A stretch of 64,000 nucleotides of DNA from contig JBBPIG010000015.1 in assembly GCA_038040445.1 (NCBI GenBank), forward strand, positions 1-64,000, written 5' to 3'. The notes below the pieces were generated by a model. The model searched no databases. It had not been told where the DNA came from and saw nothing but the letters and a program-made list of their open reading frames with translations. Position numbers and translations under genes: made by a program. Position 1 is the first letter of the stretch, and each line of letters starts with the position of its first letter. The stretch comes from Acidobacteriota bacterium. Its GTDB lineage: Bacteria > Acidobacteriota > Blastocatellia > UBA7656. Below, piece after piece: positions 36,801 through 46,439 of this stretch.

Positions 36801-37937
36801 AATACCATTCAACGCCTGATCCAAATCCGCGACAATGTCCTCAACATCCTCGACTCCAACCGACACTCGCACCAGCCCGTCGGTGATTCCCAGACGGATG
36901 CGCTCGGTTTCAGGAACCGACGCGTGGGTCATCGTAGCCGGATGCGAAATCAACGTCTCGACTCCTCCGAGCGACTCGCCAAGCGTGCACAGCCGAACCG
37001 ATTCCAGTACGCGCTTCGCATTTTCAAGCGACCCGGTCTCGAACGAGATCATTCCGCCGAAGCCCGACATCTGCCGCGCGGCAAGCTCGTGCTGCGGATG
37101 CGACTTCAAGCCGGGGTAATAGACCTTTTGGATCTTTGGGTGCTCCGAGAGAAACTGCGCGACTATGCGGCCGTTCTCGTCATGCTGCCGCATGCGCACG
37201 GCCAGCGTCTTGGTTCCGCGCATCACCAGCCACGAATCCATCGGCGAGAGAATCGCGCCGGCGGCGTTCTGAATGAAGGCCATCCTGGCAATGTCTTCTT
37301 CGTCGTTCAGGATCACCGCGCCGCCGATGCTATCGCTGTGACCGTTCAGATACTTAGTTGTGGAGTGAACGACGATGTCCGCGCCAAGCTCCAGCGGCAG
37401 TTGAAAGAAGGGGCTCATAAAGGTGTTATCGACTACGAGCCGAATACCCCGCCGCCTGGTTATCTCAGACACGGCTCGAATATCCACCAAAGACATCACC
37501 GGGTTGGTTGGGGTTTCGATGAACACCATGCGCGTCTCGGCTCGCGCACCCTCCTCGACATTCTGAGGCTCGCGCGCATCCACGTAGCTGAACTCGAGCC
37601 CGAAGTTTCTAAGCACCTTGTCGAAAAGTCGAAAGGTCCCGCCGTAGGTGTTATCGCTGACGATCACGTGATCGCCGCCTTTGAGGAGCGTCATCACTGC
37701 GTTGGTGGCCGCCATCCCCGATGCGAACGCGAAACAAGCGTTGCCCCCTTCAAGAGCCGCCAGGTTGCGCTCGAGCGCCAGCCGAGTAGGGTTCTGGGTC
37801 CGCGCGTACTCGAAGCCTTTGTGCTTGCCCAATCCTTCCTGGGCATAGGTTGAAGTCTGATAGATCGGGACGCTCACCGCGCCGGTTGTTGGATCGGGTT
37901 CTTGCCCGGCGTGTATCGCCTTCGTGGAAAACTTCAT
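36792..37937 (-). CDS. metB: Cystathionine gamma-synthase/lyase-type PLP enzyme
   Basis: A 381-residue Cys/Met-metabolism PLP enzyme. Features are YARTQNPTR at the N-terminal substrate loop, FASGMAATNAVM, the PLP Lys in HSTTKYLNGHSD, and GGVETLISHPATMTHASV near the C-terminus. Cystathionine gamma-synthase (methionine synthesis from an activated homoserine and cysteine) and gamma-lyase are hard to separate by sequence. The last codons Ser-Pro-stop come from the adjacent heptamer array, so the native C-terminus may have been replaced. Confidence 0.88.
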   Translation of the reverse strand: MKFSTKAIHAGQEPDPTTGAVSVPIYQTSTYAQEGLGKHKGFEYARTQNPTRLALERNLAALEGGNACFAFASGMAATNAVMTLLKGGDHVIVSDNTYGGTFRLFDKVLRNFGLEFSYVDAREPQNVEEGARAETRMVFIETPTNPVMSLVDIRAVSEITRRRGIRLVVDNTFMSPFFQLPLELGADIVVHSTTKYLNGHSDSIGGAVILNDEEDIARMAFIQNAAGAILSPMDSWLVMRGTKTLAVRMRQHDENGRIVAQFLSEHPKIQKVYYPGLKSHPQHELAARQMSGFGGMISFETGSLENAKRVLESVRLCTLGESLGGVETLISHPATMTHASVPETERIRLGITDGLVRVSVGVEDVEDIVADLDQALNGISP

Positions 37938-37957
37938 TCGCCAATCTCCAATCGTGC

Positions 37958-38021
37958 AAGTTCAGAGTACAAGCTTTAGCTTTCCTGATTGAGAGCAGCC
38001 TGAAGGCTGAACTCTGAACTT
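37958..38021. repeat. Heptamer-type inverted array, locus C
   Basis: AAGTTCAGAGT (37958-37968) and ACTCTGAACTT (38011-38021) form a perfect 11-bp stem. Tandem 7-bp spacing is seen in the right arm (CTGAACT units). It lies in the divergent spacer between metB and the large membrane-protein gene. Confidence 0.6.
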
Positions 38022-38107
38022 TTCCTTCGCGTTTATTCGTTTGTTAATCTAGCATCTTTCATCAGGCTTTGGCACGGAACTTTGGATTTGTTGAACTGTA
38101 TGTCTGA

Positions 38108-40474
38108 ATGATTGTATATTCTCGGTCACTGCGAGTAATCTGGACGGTCTATTTGAACATCAACCTTCACTCTAATTCGGCGCGATCTGTTCATTCAACA
38201 TCGCGAGGCCTTCAAGCATCGTGGTCAAGGCGCGCCCGAGGATTCGTCGTCTTCTCAATCGTTGTGTGCTTCATCGCCGCGGCGCGTATGGCGTCACACG
38301 AGGTCCGCGCTCAGGATGATGTCGCCGCTGAAACAGGCGTCGCGCGCACCGAGAATTTCGAAATGATTGTTCGCGCGGGTTTCGGGCGGCTGGAAGTGAG
38401 CAACTGGACCGGGAGCTGGGTGCCGTTCAGGATCAGCCTCTCGAATCAGGGACCGGCAATCGTTGGCCGCCTGGTCGTTCATTGCGAGTCCTCGCCGAAT
38501 CCGAATCCGCAGGTGCGCGAGTACGTCAAAGACATTCAACTGCCGACTGGCTCGCGGCAGCTTCACGAGATCGCGGCCTTTCTCAATTCAGGTGAGAGCC
38601 CGATCGTCCGCATACAGTCAGATGATCGCGTCATCGCTGAAACCCGAATCACCGTCGAGCGGAGTTATGGGATGAGCGATCAGTTGGAGATCGCCGTCGT
38701 CGATACGGATTCGACCGCGCTCAACAACATTTCCTCGGCCGAGGTGATTCGAACGCCCAACCGCGTGCCGTTCAAGAACCCGGCTCTCGGGGGCGCGGGT
38801 CAGCTACCGGACCCCCCGGACCCAAATGCTCAACCTGCGATTTCGGCCCCGCCATCATTGCCTCAGGGGCCTCAGGGGCCTCAGGGGCCTCAGGGGCCTC
38901 AGGGGCCTCAGGGCCCCCAGAACAGGCGGCCCCGATCCAGCGGGTCGGGCCCATGGCGCTCCGTGTTTTTGGCACACCCGACGGTGATCTCCGCTGAAGA
39001 CCTCCCGCGCGAGTTCATCTCTTATGATCAGCTCGACGCGGTGGTGATCGGTGATGCGCCGTTGAATCAGTTGTCTGAAGAGCAAGCGCGCGCGCTCAGG
39101 TTGTGGGTCGCTTCGGGCGGGCTGCTCGTCGTCACCGGCGCCGCCGACGTCGCCGGCTTGCGGGCGATAGGACTCGAGTCGATCCTGCCCGTAGAAGCGC
39201 AGGCAACAGCTACAATCCCTTCGCTTCCAGAGTTGAACGAAGTGTACGGATCCTTCGATTCAACCGATCGCCTGCCGGTGATGCTCGCGCGGTTGAAGGC
39301 CGATGCTCACGTTCTGGTCGGCGCCCCTGATAAGCCAATCGTTGCAGAGAAGGAATACGGAAGCGGCATCGTGCGCTTCGTGGCGATCAACCCGAAACTC
39401 AATCCTTACCGAGGGTGGAGCGCGGCGAAAGACTTATGGACGGATCTGCTTCTGCCCGCGGCTGAGACCAAGCCGAAGCACACAAACTGGATCACGTTTG
39501 GACGCCGGGGAAACTCATCGTCAAACAGGTGGGGCGTGCAAGGTTTTCTTTTTCATCTGGCGGAGATCAAGCCGCCCTCACCGAAATACGTTCTGCTGTT
39601 TTTGCTGGCATATATTCTGGCGCTCGGGCCGATCAACTACCTCGTGCTGAGATGGAGGCGCAAGACTGATCTGGCGTGGCTGACGATCCCCGCGGTGGTA
39701 ATCACTTTTGCAGTCGTCAGCGTGACGGTAGCCCAGATCGGCCGCGGAGCGGCCTCGATCGTCGCCGATGCGTCACTCGTCGAGCTTCATCAACCTGAAG
39801 GCATCTCGCGGGTGACGAGCGGCTTGCTGGTAATGCCGGCGACCAAGCGTATTCAAGAGATCACGTTCGAGGGTCGCGACACCTATGCCAACGACGTGTA
39901 CAGCGGGAATCAAACCTCGAGCGCGTCGGCAATCGGCAGCATCGAATGCGAGCGCGGCCCGAAAGAGTTTACGTTGCGGGTGCCGATGACCACCTGGACA
40001 TCGGGTCTGCTTCAGGTGAGATCGATGAACGAGGGCGCGCCGCCGATGGTGGCCGTTTCTACAAGCGAGGCGTCGATCGCGATCAGGAATCTGGGCGACG
40101 CGCAGATTAGCAGGGCTGTCTATCTGAGTGCTTCAGGCATATCGGACCTGTTCGATGTAGCAGCGGGTCGCGAGCAAACGGTGTCCGTGTCGGCTCCGCA
40201 GCCCTCGAGTTTCAATGGTTGGTATTTGACCCAACTCGAGCAGGGGAGCGATGAGGCGCAGCTCTTCCAGGAGCTTGGGGCATTGCTCGATCGCGAAGTG
40301 GGCGGCGATCGGGCTTTCACGCAAGGGTTCTTCGGGATTCAATTGATGCCGGACGCGATCAAGCGGCTCGAACGCCCGCTGCTGATCGGGTTCGTGGAAA
40401 AAGGCGCAACCGGCATCGGGTTTCAAGGTTCGCTGAAACGTCGCAGCAAGGCGTTTTACGTAGTGCATCTTTGA
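38108..40474 (+). CDS. Large membrane protein with collagen-like repeat (788 aa)
   Basis: A 788-residue protein. Residues about 44-64 form a hydrophobic segment followed by a long periplasmic region that starts after VRAQDD. A short collagen-like (Gly-Pro-Gln)6 run sits near residues 252-272. A Rossmann-like segment (YDQLDAVVIGD; LRLWVASGGLLVVTGAADV) follows. Two hydrophobic helices (about 498-518 and 525-545) precede a beta-rich C-terminal part. Similar proteins accompany ABC-2 transporter and MoxR/DUF58 genes in several phyla; their role is unknown. The start codon is uncertain and no ribosome site is clear. Confidence 0.6.
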   Translation: MIVYSRSLRVIWTVYLNINLHSNSARSVHSTSRGLQASWSRRARGFVVFSIVVCFIAAARMASHEVRAQDDVAAETGVARTENFEMIVRAGFGRLEVSNWTGSWVPFRISLSNQGPAIVGRLVVHCESSPNPNPQVREYVKDIQLPTGSRQLHEIAAFLNSGESPIVRIQSDDRVIAETRITVERSYGMSDQLEIAVVDTDSTALNNISSAEVIRTPNRVPFKNPALGGAGQLPDPPDPNAQPAISAPPSLPQGPQGPQGPQGPQGPQGPQNRRPRSSGSGPWRSVFLAHPTVISAEDLPREFISYDQLDAVVIGDAPLNQLSEEQARALRLWVASGGLLVVTGAADVAGLRAIGLESILPVEAQATATIPSLPELNEVYGSFDSTDRLPVMLARLKADAHVLVGAPDKPIVAEKEYGSGIVRFVAINPKLNPYRGWSAAKDLWTDLLLPAAETKPKHTNWITFGRRGNSSSNRWGVQGFLFHLAEIKPPSPKYVLLFLLAYILALGPINYLVLRWRRKTDLAWLTIPAVVITFAVVSVTVAQIGRGAASIVADASLVELHQPEGISRVTSGLLVMPATKRIQEITFEGRDTYANDVYSGNQTSSASAIGSIECERGPKEFTLRVPMTTWTSGLLQVRSMNEGAPPMVAVSTSEASIAIRNLGDAQISRAVYLSASGISDLFDVAAGREQTVSVSAPQPSSFNGWYLTQLEQGSDEAQLFQELGALLDREVGGDRAFTQGFFGIQLMPDAIKRLERPLLIGFVEKGATGIGFQGSLKRRSKAFYVVHL
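38861..38917. repeat. 9-bp tandem repeat inside CDS, about six units
   Basis: The unit CCTCAGGGG is repeated about six times without change, coding for Pro-Gln-Gly. Near-perfect identity of units suggests recent expansion by slippage, so copy number may vary between strains. Confidence 0.9.
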
Positions 40475-40487
40475 ATAGCCAAGGGCG

Positions 40488-40646
40488 TGGTTTCGGGTTC
40501 CGGGTTCAGGGTTCAGGGTTTCTGGTTTCTCGTTGTTCTGGCCTGTCGGTTTGCAATACGAACCCAGTTGGGAAAGTACCAAACCAGAGGCCCCGGAACC
40601 TCGAACCCTGAACCCGGAACTCTGAACCAGAAACCAGAAACCAGAG
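40488..40646. repeat. Heptamer-phased inverted array, locus D
   Basis: Left arm GGGTTCC GGGTTCA GGGTTCA GGGTTTC TGGTTTC is complementary to right arm units CCCTGAA CCCGGAA CTCTGAA CCAGAAA CCAGAAA, with about 50 bases between. It fills the spacer between the large membrane protein and the ABC ATPase gene and ends three bases before the ATG. Confidence 0.85.
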
Positions 40647-40648
40647 AC

Positions 40649-41575
40649 ATGATCAAGCTCGAAAACGTGTCGAAGTACTACAAGACCCTTCCCGCCGTGC
40701 TCGACCTCAGCCTCGAGATCGGACGAGGCGAGGTGTTTGGATTCATCGGTCCAAACGGGGCGGGAAAAACCACCACCATCAAAATGCTTTCCAGTCTCAT
40801 GCTGCCATCCGAGGGCAAGCTGAGTGTCGGAGGATTCGACGTCGTCAACCAGCCGTATGACGTGCGCCGCATAATCGGCTACATGCCCGACAGCTTCGGC
40901 GTTTATGACGATCTGCTGGTGTGGGAGTATCTTGACTACTTCGCCGCTCTCTACAAGCTAGACCCGGCGGGGCGCAAGCGGGCAATTTCGGACGTGCTCG
41001 AGTTGACCGATCTCGGAGTCAAACGCGGCTCGCAGGTGATGAGCCTTTCGCGCGGAATGAAACAGCGGCTGTGCCTTGCTAAAACGCTGCTGCACGATCC
41101 GGCGGTGCTTCTGTTGGATGAGCCTGCGTCAGGGCTTGATCCTCACGCGCGAATCGAAATCCGTGAGCTGATACGCGAGCTTTGCAGGATGGGCAAGACC
41201 GTGTTGGTCTCGTCGCACATCCTCACCGAGCTTGCCGACTTCTGCACCTCAATAGGAATAATCGAAGCCGGCCGGTTGCTTGCTTCAGGGCGAATCGATG
41301 AGATAACGGCCAGGCTCGCGGGGAACGTCATTCTGGATATCACGGTGAAAGGCGACCCGCTGATTGCGCTCGATGTGCTCGCCGAGCGCACTGACATTAC
41401 GCGCACGACTTGTGACGGACGGGTGATTCGCGTGGAGTACGGGGGAGAGGCGGACGACATAGACGAATTGCTCGAATACCTGGTAACTCGCGGCGTTCAT
41501 GTGCTCGGCTTTACTCGAACCGAGGCGGACCTTGAAGACATTTTTCTGAAGGTAACTCGAGGCGTAGTTGCGTGA
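40649..41575 (+). CDS. ABC-2 type transporter ATP-binding protein
   Basis: A 308-residue ATPase. Walker A GPNGAGKTTT, Q-loop GYMPDSFGVYDDL, signature SLSRGMKQRL, Walker B AVLLLDEPASGLDP, H-loop VLVSSHIL and a C-terminal regulatory extension are present, like gliding- or drug-export-type ATPases. ATG 40649 is chosen because residues farther upstream in the frame would be encoded by the heptamer array. The partner permease starts at 41702. The stop codon TGA lies inside the next array's first heptamer. Confidence 0.88.
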   Translation: MIKLENVSKYYKTLPAVLDLSLEIGRGEVFGFIGPNGAGKTTTIKMLSSLMLPSEGKLSVGGFDVVNQPYDVRRIIGYMPDSFGVYDDLLVWEYLDYFAALYKLDPAGRKRAISDVLELTDLGVKRGSQVMSLSRGMKQRLCLAKTLLHDPAVLLLDEPASGLDPHARIEIRELIRELCRMGKTVLVSSHILTELADFCTSIGIIEAGRLLASGRIDEITARLAGNVILDITVKGDPLIALDVLAERTDITRTTCDGRVIRVEYGGEADDIDELLEYLVTRGVHVLGFTRTEADLEDIFLKVTRGVVA

Positions 41576-41686
41576 TGGGTAATGAGTGATGCGTAATGCG
41601 TGATGCGTGACGGGACTTTCGCCGCTGTTCCGGTTCCGGTCACGCATCACGCATCACGCATCACGCTTACGCATCACGTTTCACGT
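41571..41686. repeat. Heptamer-phased inverted array, locus E
   Basis: Left arm GTGATGG GTAATGA GTGATGC GTAATGC GTGATGC GTGACGG; right arm CACGCAT CACGCAT CACGCAT CACGCTT, nearly perfectly complementary around a loop of about 24 bases. The first unit contains the stop codon of the ATPase gene and the right arm ends about 15 bases before the permease start. Confidence 0.9.
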
Positions 41687-41701
41687 TCAAGAAACTCCTT
41701 T

Positions 41702-42532
41702 ATGGATTTATCCAATCCCATCCTGATCAAAGAAATGCGCACTCGGATGCGCGGCACTCGCGCGTTTTTGGTGCTGACCGGGTACGTCGTAACGCTGAGC
41801 CTGATCGTGAGCTTGATTTACATTGTTATGCACAAGAACGCGCCGACGACAGTAGTCAATCAAGCCGGTTCGGTTCTGACCCCGGTGTTGATCTACGTCC
41901 AGATGGCTTTGATCTGCCTGATCGCTCCGACGTTTTCGGCGAGCGCGATCTCATCGGAACGCGAGCAGCAAACATTCGACTTGCTGATTACTTCGCTGGC
42001 AAAGCCGTCCACGATTCTGTTCGGAAAAGTCGGGGCCGCGTTGTCCTATCTCTTTCTTACTCTATTCGGGTCACTGCCTTTGATCGCGCTTACGTATTCT
42101 CTGGGCGGCGTAGCCCTGCGCGACATAGCGATCGCCTACCTGGTGATGGTCGTTTCCGGCGTGACGTTTTGCTCGATGAGTTTTCTCTGGTCGACGCTGA
42201 TTCGCCGAGGCGTGATGGCGCAACTGACAAGTTTGATCGCGGTGATCTTTCTGGTCGCGGCGCTGCCTGCGCTGGCGCTGTTCTTTTCGGCGCTGGCGAC
42301 CAACTTCAACCAGAGCCCGTCACCGGCTTTCATGAACGTGGTGTTCCTGCTTTTGAGAACGAACCCGTTCGCGGCCATCGCATCGCAAATCCCCGGCATC
42401 CCAATCCCCGCGAACGTCTGGCTTCACAGCGTTCCCGTGTGGATCACTCAGGTGATATTCTATCTGCTGTTGACCGCGTTGAGCTTGCTGCTGAGTCTGA
42501 AGCGGCTGCAGCGCGTGAGAAGCTGGTTATGA
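41702..42532 (+). CDS. ABC-2 type transporter permease
   Basis: A 276-residue inner-membrane permease with six hydrophobic segments: an N-terminal amphipathic part (PILIKEMRTRMRG), TM1 at about 20-42 and further helices, including LICLIAPTFSASAISSEREQQTFDLLITS between TM2 and TM3, the typical ABC-2 connecting motif. It pairs with the ATPase at 40649. ATG 41702 is preceded by CTCCTTT rather than a purine-rich ribosome site. Its TGA overlaps the next gene's ATG by four bases. Confidence 0.85.
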   Translation: MDLSNPILIKEMRTRMRGTRAFLVLTGYVVTLSLIVSLIYIVMHKNAPTTVVNQAGSVLTPVLIYVQMALICLIAPTFSASAISSEREQQTFDLLITSLAKPSTILFGKVGAALSYLFLTLFGSLPLIALTYSLGGVALRDIAIAYLVMVVSGVTFCSMSFLWSTLIRRGVMAQLTSLIAVIFLVAALPALALFFSALATNFNQSPSPAFMNVVFLLLRTNPFAAIASQIPGIPIPANVWLHSVPVWITQVIFYLLLTALSLLLSLKRLQRVRSWL

Positions 42533-44640
42533 ACGAAGCCGTTGCGAAAATCGTTCGACTCGAACGTCGCGTAATGTGGCGAAGGCGGCTGCTGTCGCTT
42601 CAAGACGGGCTCGCGCTGTCAGTGGCGATTGGAGGGATCGTCGCCGCGGGCCTCGTGCTGTTAGTACGGTTGCGACCGCTTCAGGCGCCGGTCTGGACGG
42701 TCATCATCGGCGCGCTTGGCCTTTCGTCAGCAGCGACGTTGATACCCCGGTTCTTGACTCGCGCGCGCCGGCGAGACGCGGCTTTTCTGATCGATGAAGC
42801 ACTCGGCCTCGAAGACAGGGTAGCAACGTCGCACTTGATCATTGAGCGCGGCGGACCAAGGCGGGCGCTTGAAGGGGCGGTGATTGAAGACACGGCCGAG
42901 CGGGTCAGCAATCAGCGCGCGGCAGCGATCGTGCCGTTCACAATGCGCTCCTGGCATGCCTTGCCGCTGTTGTCACTGATCGCGCTCGGGGCTGCGCTAA
43001 TGACTACCCCGCGAACGCTGCCAGTCAACCAGTCTTTGGCGACAGAGCGCGCGGATATCGAGAGCGCGGCCGAACATCTTGAACGGACCGCTGCGGACGT
43101 CCAGCAAGTTGTTCCGCCTGAGACCGAGACAGCTAGATTGGCAACCGAACAGGCCGAGCTTGGTCGCGGATTCCGGCGCTCGACTGTCACTCGCGCGGAC
43201 GTGCTCAAGAAGTTGAGCGCGCTTGAAGAAAGAATCCGGCAGCGCCGCGACGATCTAGCGAGCACGCGTGCCGAGGAAATAGTAAAACTCGCAGACCGGC
43301 GATTGGGTGGCTCGCTTGTAACCCCGTCAGCGGCGCAGCGCGGAAAGGTAGAGAATGATGAGAGCCAACCGATCGTAACCGCGGAACCGACCACCGGTGA
43401 TGTAAAACGAGAGCCCGGCAAAGAAACCCGAGCGACGGCTCCTGGCGACAAGCCTAACGCCGGTGATTCCTCTCAGGAAAAGGCCGGGAAATCCAGCCCG
43501 ATTGCTTCATTGCGTCGGGCGCCGGCCAAAGGCGGTCAGCCAAACATCAAGGAAACAAAGGCCGAAGGGCGCAGGGAAGCAGTCCCCCAGGAGCGGCCAC
43601 AGGAGCCAGTTTCAGGGGAGCATCGGAAGGCCGAGCCGGTTGGGACCTATTCAGCCAAACCCGATCTCAGGAACCCGCCGGCAGCGGCGGGCGAACCCGA
43701 TGCTTCAGTGGATCAGAAGCCGAGTCAGCAGAAGCCGGCCGATCAGAAAGCAGATGGTGAAAAAGTGGCCGATCAAAACGCCGATCAAAACATTGACAAG
43801 GAAAAGAGCGAGCAACAGCGGAGCGAACAACCCGGGGATTCACTTGACGCGCTCAAGTCGGTTCCAAACTCAATGGCTGAGCAAGCCGCAAAGGCGTTGC
43901 CAAAACTGTCTGAAGAATTATTGAAGAAGGCTGCCCAGCTTCGCGCCAACGAACTCACGCCGGCCGACATCGAGAAGCTTCGAAGGGCGGCTGAGTTTCT
44001 TTCCCGCGACCTGGCACAGATCGCCCAGTCGAAGGATTTGCAGCAGGCGCTTCAAGAGATGGCGCGGCAGATGCACCCGGAGCAGATGGAGAAGGTGGCG
44101 AGCCAGCTTGCAAATCAGGAGAAGCTCAAACAGGAGCTGGAATCGGCGGCTCGCTTGTTGATGGAGAATCAGCAGGCAAAGGAAATGGCCGCCGGTCTCG
44201 CCGCGCAGTTCGCGCGTGTGCCCGAACTGAACGGCGAGATGCGGGCGCACGGGCATAATGAAAGAACCGACGTGAAACGGACCGGCGGCAAATCAGATTC
44301 GCGAAATGGACCGTCCGGCGCGCGCGATCAGGCTTCGCCAAACAATCGGAGCGATGCCAAAAAGTCGACAGGCAAATTAATCACGGCAGCAGATCGAAGT
44401 CTCGCGGGGCGAGGAAGAGAATCGAGCCTGCAAGGAAAGTATCAGCAGGGTTCCGAAGGCGTATACCTATACCTGCAGTCGAAAGCCGGCGTCGGCGCTG
44501 CGCGCGCTCCGTACTCTGCTGGTTATCCGCAGTATCGCCGCGAGGCTGAGCGCTCGGTTCAGCGCAGTCAGGTGCCGCCTAACTTGCGCTCAGTGGTTCG
44601 CAAGTACTTCGACGCGATCAACCCGGATGGGAAGAGATGA
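42529..44640 (+). CDS. DUF4175-like membrane protein (703 aa)
   Basis: A 703-residue protein. Two N-terminal helices (about 26-45 and 53-70) and a third at about 142-160 are followed by a long, charged, mostly helical soluble part. Between about 270 and 440 it is low-complexity (Gln/Lys/Glu/Pro, with QKPADQKADGEKVADQN), then come coiled-coil segments (ARQMHPEQMEKVASQLANQE). The layout resembles DUF4175-type proteins in MoxR/DUF58 clusters; function is not known. The start ATG overlaps the permease stop (ATGA), indicating translational coupling. Confidence 0.65.
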   Translation: MNEAVAKIVRLERRVMWRRRLLSLQDGLALSVAIGGIVAAGLVLLVRLRPLQAPVWTVIIGALGLSSAATLIPRFLTRARRRDAAFLIDEALGLEDRVATSHLIIERGGPRRALEGAVIEDTAERVSNQRAAAIVPFTMRSWHALPLLSLIALGAALMTTPRTLPVNQSLATERADIESAAEHLERTAADVQQVVPPETETARLATEQAELGRGFRRSTVTRADVLKKLSALEERIRQRRDDLASTRAEEIVKLADRRLGGSLVTPSAAQRGKVENDESQPIVTAEPTTGDVKREPGKETRATAPGDKPNAGDSSQEKAGKSSPIASLRRAPAKGGQPNIKETKAEGRREAVPQERPQEPVSGEHRKAEPVGTYSAKPDLRNPPAAAGEPDASVDQKPSQQKPADQKADGEKVADQNADQNIDKEKSEQQRSEQPGDSLDALKSVPNSMAEQAAKALPKLSEELLKKAAQLRANELTPADIEKLRRAAEFLSRDLAQIAQSKDLQQALQEMARQMHPEQMEKVASQLANQEKLKQELESAARLLMENQQAKEMAAGLAAQFARVPELNGEMRAHGHNERTDVKRTGGKSDSRNGPSGARDQASPNNRSDAKKSTGKLITAADRSLAGRGRESSLQGKYQQGSEGVYLYLQSKAGVGAARAPYSAGYPQYRREAERSVQRSQVPPNLRSVVRKYFDAINPDGKR

Positions 44641-44761
44641 AAGGCAACAACAACTTCGGTAGGATCACAGGTGATTTTTTGAGCGGCTAGACACCGTCAG
44701 TTTCCTGGCAGCCTGAACTGCGCTGGTGCAGCAGATCAGTTGAATCACCCGGAGAATGCAG

Positions 44762-45247
44762 ATGGAACAGAGAGACAAAGACCGGTTACTGCACAACCTT
44801 AAGTCGCTTCCAAACGAGCTCGAGGACTTGCTGAATGACCTCGGCGAAGAGACGTTGAGGTGGCGGCCCATCCCGAACAAGTGGTCGGTCAAAGAAATCA
44901 TGTGTCACCTGCGCGACATGGAGCGGCTGGCTTATCTCGCGCGCTATCGGAGGATCCTCGCCGAGGACAACCCGCTGCTCGCCAACGTTGATCAAGACCG
45001 GCTGGCATTCGAGAGCGACTACATCAATCAAGACGCGAAGGCCGCGCTCGAGGAGTTCAAACGCCTGCGTCAGGAAACCATCCGGACTCTCGAGGGTGCT
45101 CCGACCGACGTCTGGTCGCGCAGCGGCACCCACGAGACCGATGGTCCGATGACCGTCGAGCAACTGGTGGTTCGCCAGATCAAAGGCAACGACCTCAACC
45201 ACCTCGTTCAGATGAAAGACATCGTGAGGCTTCAGATGCCCTGGTGA
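44762..45247 (+). CDS. DinB-family protein
   Basis: A 161-residue four-helix DinB/YfiT-like protein. Candidate metal-binding His residues are in VKEIMCHLRDMERLAYLARY and KGNDLNHLVQMKDIV, with a Trp-rich WRPIPNKWSV lead. Family members are often metal-dependent thiol transferases or hydrolases, or of unknown function. ATG 44762 follows GGAGAATGCAG; an earlier ATG at 44756 lies inside that site. The gene continues the 38-47.6 kb cluster. Confidence 0.82.
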   Translation: MEQRDKDRLLHNLKSLPNELEDLLNDLGEETLRWRPIPNKWSVKEIMCHLRDMERLAYLARYRRILAEDNPLLANVDQDRLAFESDYINQDAKAALEEFKRLRQETIRTLEGAPTDVWSRSGTHETDGPMTVEQLVVRQIKGNDLNHLVQMKDIVRLQMPW

Positions 45248-45257
45248 GAGGAGCTGG

Positions 45258-45381
45258 GAAATTGAAAATTGAGAATTGAAAAATGAAAATTGCAAATTGA
45301 AAATTCATCGGCGCGATGCGTCCTGCGTCGTCCTAGCAATTTGCAATTTTCATTTTTCAATTCTCAATTCTCAATTCTTCC
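45258..45381. repeat. Heptamer-phased inverted array, locus F
   Basis: Left arm AAAATTG AGAATTG AAAAATG AAAATTG CAAATTG pairs with right arm CAATTTG CAATTTT CATTTTT CAATTCT CAATTCT around about 35 bases. It fills most of the spacer between the DinB and MoxR genes. Confidence 0.9.
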
Positions 45382-45406
45382 CGTGCGCTTCGCGCACTGA
45401 CTTCCT

Positions 45407-46417
45407 ATGCAAACCCTCGGTGAGATAAAAGAAAGGGTCCAGGACTACGTCGGCAAGTTCGGGGCGTTGCGGTCCGAGATCGCGCGGGTCATAGTTGGCC
45501 AGCAAGAGATTGTCGAAGGCACCCTGCTTGCGCTGATGGCCGGCGGGCACGTTTTGTTGGAAGGCGTTCCCGGACTCGGAAAGACCTTGTTGGTGCGAAC
45601 GCTCGGCGAGACGCTGGGTCTCGACTTCGCGCGCGTACAGTTCACACCTGATCTGATGCCGGCTGACATTGTCGGCACTAACATCATTGTGGAAGACGAA
45701 ACCGGCGAGAAGATGTTTCGTTTTCAGCCCGGCCCCGTCTTCACCAACCTACTGCTTGCCGATGAAGTGAACCGCGCAACACCAAAGACGCAGTCAGCTT
45801 TGCTCGAGGCAATGCAAGAAAGACAGGTGACGGTCGGCGGAAACACCTATCCGCTCAACGGGGTGTTTTTCGTGCTGGCCACCCAGAACCCGCTCGAGAT
45901 GGAAGGCACGTATCCGCTGCCCGAGGCGCAGCTCGATCGATTCATCTACAAGCTGGTGATTGACTACCCGACCCGGTCGGACTTGATTGAAGTGCTGCGG
46001 CGCACGACGGCCGAAGACGTGCCCCACGCGAAAAACATTCTCACGCCGGATGAGCTTGCCCAGATGCAGAAGCTCGTGCGCCAGGTGATCATCGCTCCTC
46101 ACGTTGAAGAGCTGGCGGCCGACTTGCTGCTGAAGACACATCCGGAAGGCGCCGATGCGCCCGAGTCCGTGCGCAAATACGTGCGCTATGGAGCGAGCCC
46201 GCGCGGCGCGCAAGCGATGGTGCTTACGGCGAAGGCGCGCGCGTTGTTGGCGGGCCGCTACAACGTGAGCACTGCGGACATCGTCGGCGTGACGAAGCCT
46301 TCGTTGCGGCATCGACTCATTTTGAACTTCGAAGGCGAGGCCGACGGTGTGAGCACGGATACCATTCTTGAAGACGTCCTGGCCTCCGTAGCAACGACGC
46401 AGAAGCAGGCCAAGTAG
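45407..46417 (+). CDS. MoxR-family AAA+ ATPase
   Basis: A 336-residue AAA_3 ATPase. Walker A GVPGLGKT, Walker B LLADEVNRATP, sensor 1 VLATQNPLEMEGTYPLPEAQLDRF and sensor 2 ARALLAGR regions are intact. MoxR proteins act as chaperones assembling or activating von Willebrand-type partner proteins, here probably the DUF58 protein encoded next. Cytoplasmic. Confidence 0.92.
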   Translation: MQTLGEIKERVQDYVGKFGALRSEIARVIVGQQEIVEGTLLALMAGGHVLLEGVPGLGKTLLVRTLGETLGLDFARVQFTPDLMPADIVGTNIIVEDETGEKMFRFQPGPVFTNLLLADEVNRATPKTQSALLEAMQERQVTVGGNTYPLNGVFFVLATQNPLEMEGTYPLPEAQLDRFIYKLVIDYPTRSDLIEVLRRTTAEDVPHAKNILTPDELAQMQKLVRQVIIAPHVEELAADLLLKTHPEGADAPESVRKYVRYGASPRGAQAMVLTAKARALLAGRYNVSTADIVGVTKPSLRHRLILNFEGEADGVSTDTILEDVLASVATTQKQAK

Positions 46418-46439
46418 TTAGGAGCGGACGACGGTAGAT

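Noticed and set aside
40487-40648. N-terminal extension of the ABC ATPase frame
   Set aside because: The frame is open through the heptamer array, but the family's N-terminus (MIKLENVSKYY) begins at 40649 and the extra residues come from repeats.
41600-41701. N-terminal extension of the ABC permease frame
   Set aside because: Residues would be read from the heptamer array; the real start is at 41702.
42169-42528. Long upstream extension of the DUF4175-like frame
   Set aside because: It runs inside the permease gene in another frame; ATG 42529 overlaps the permease stop in the usual ATGA way.
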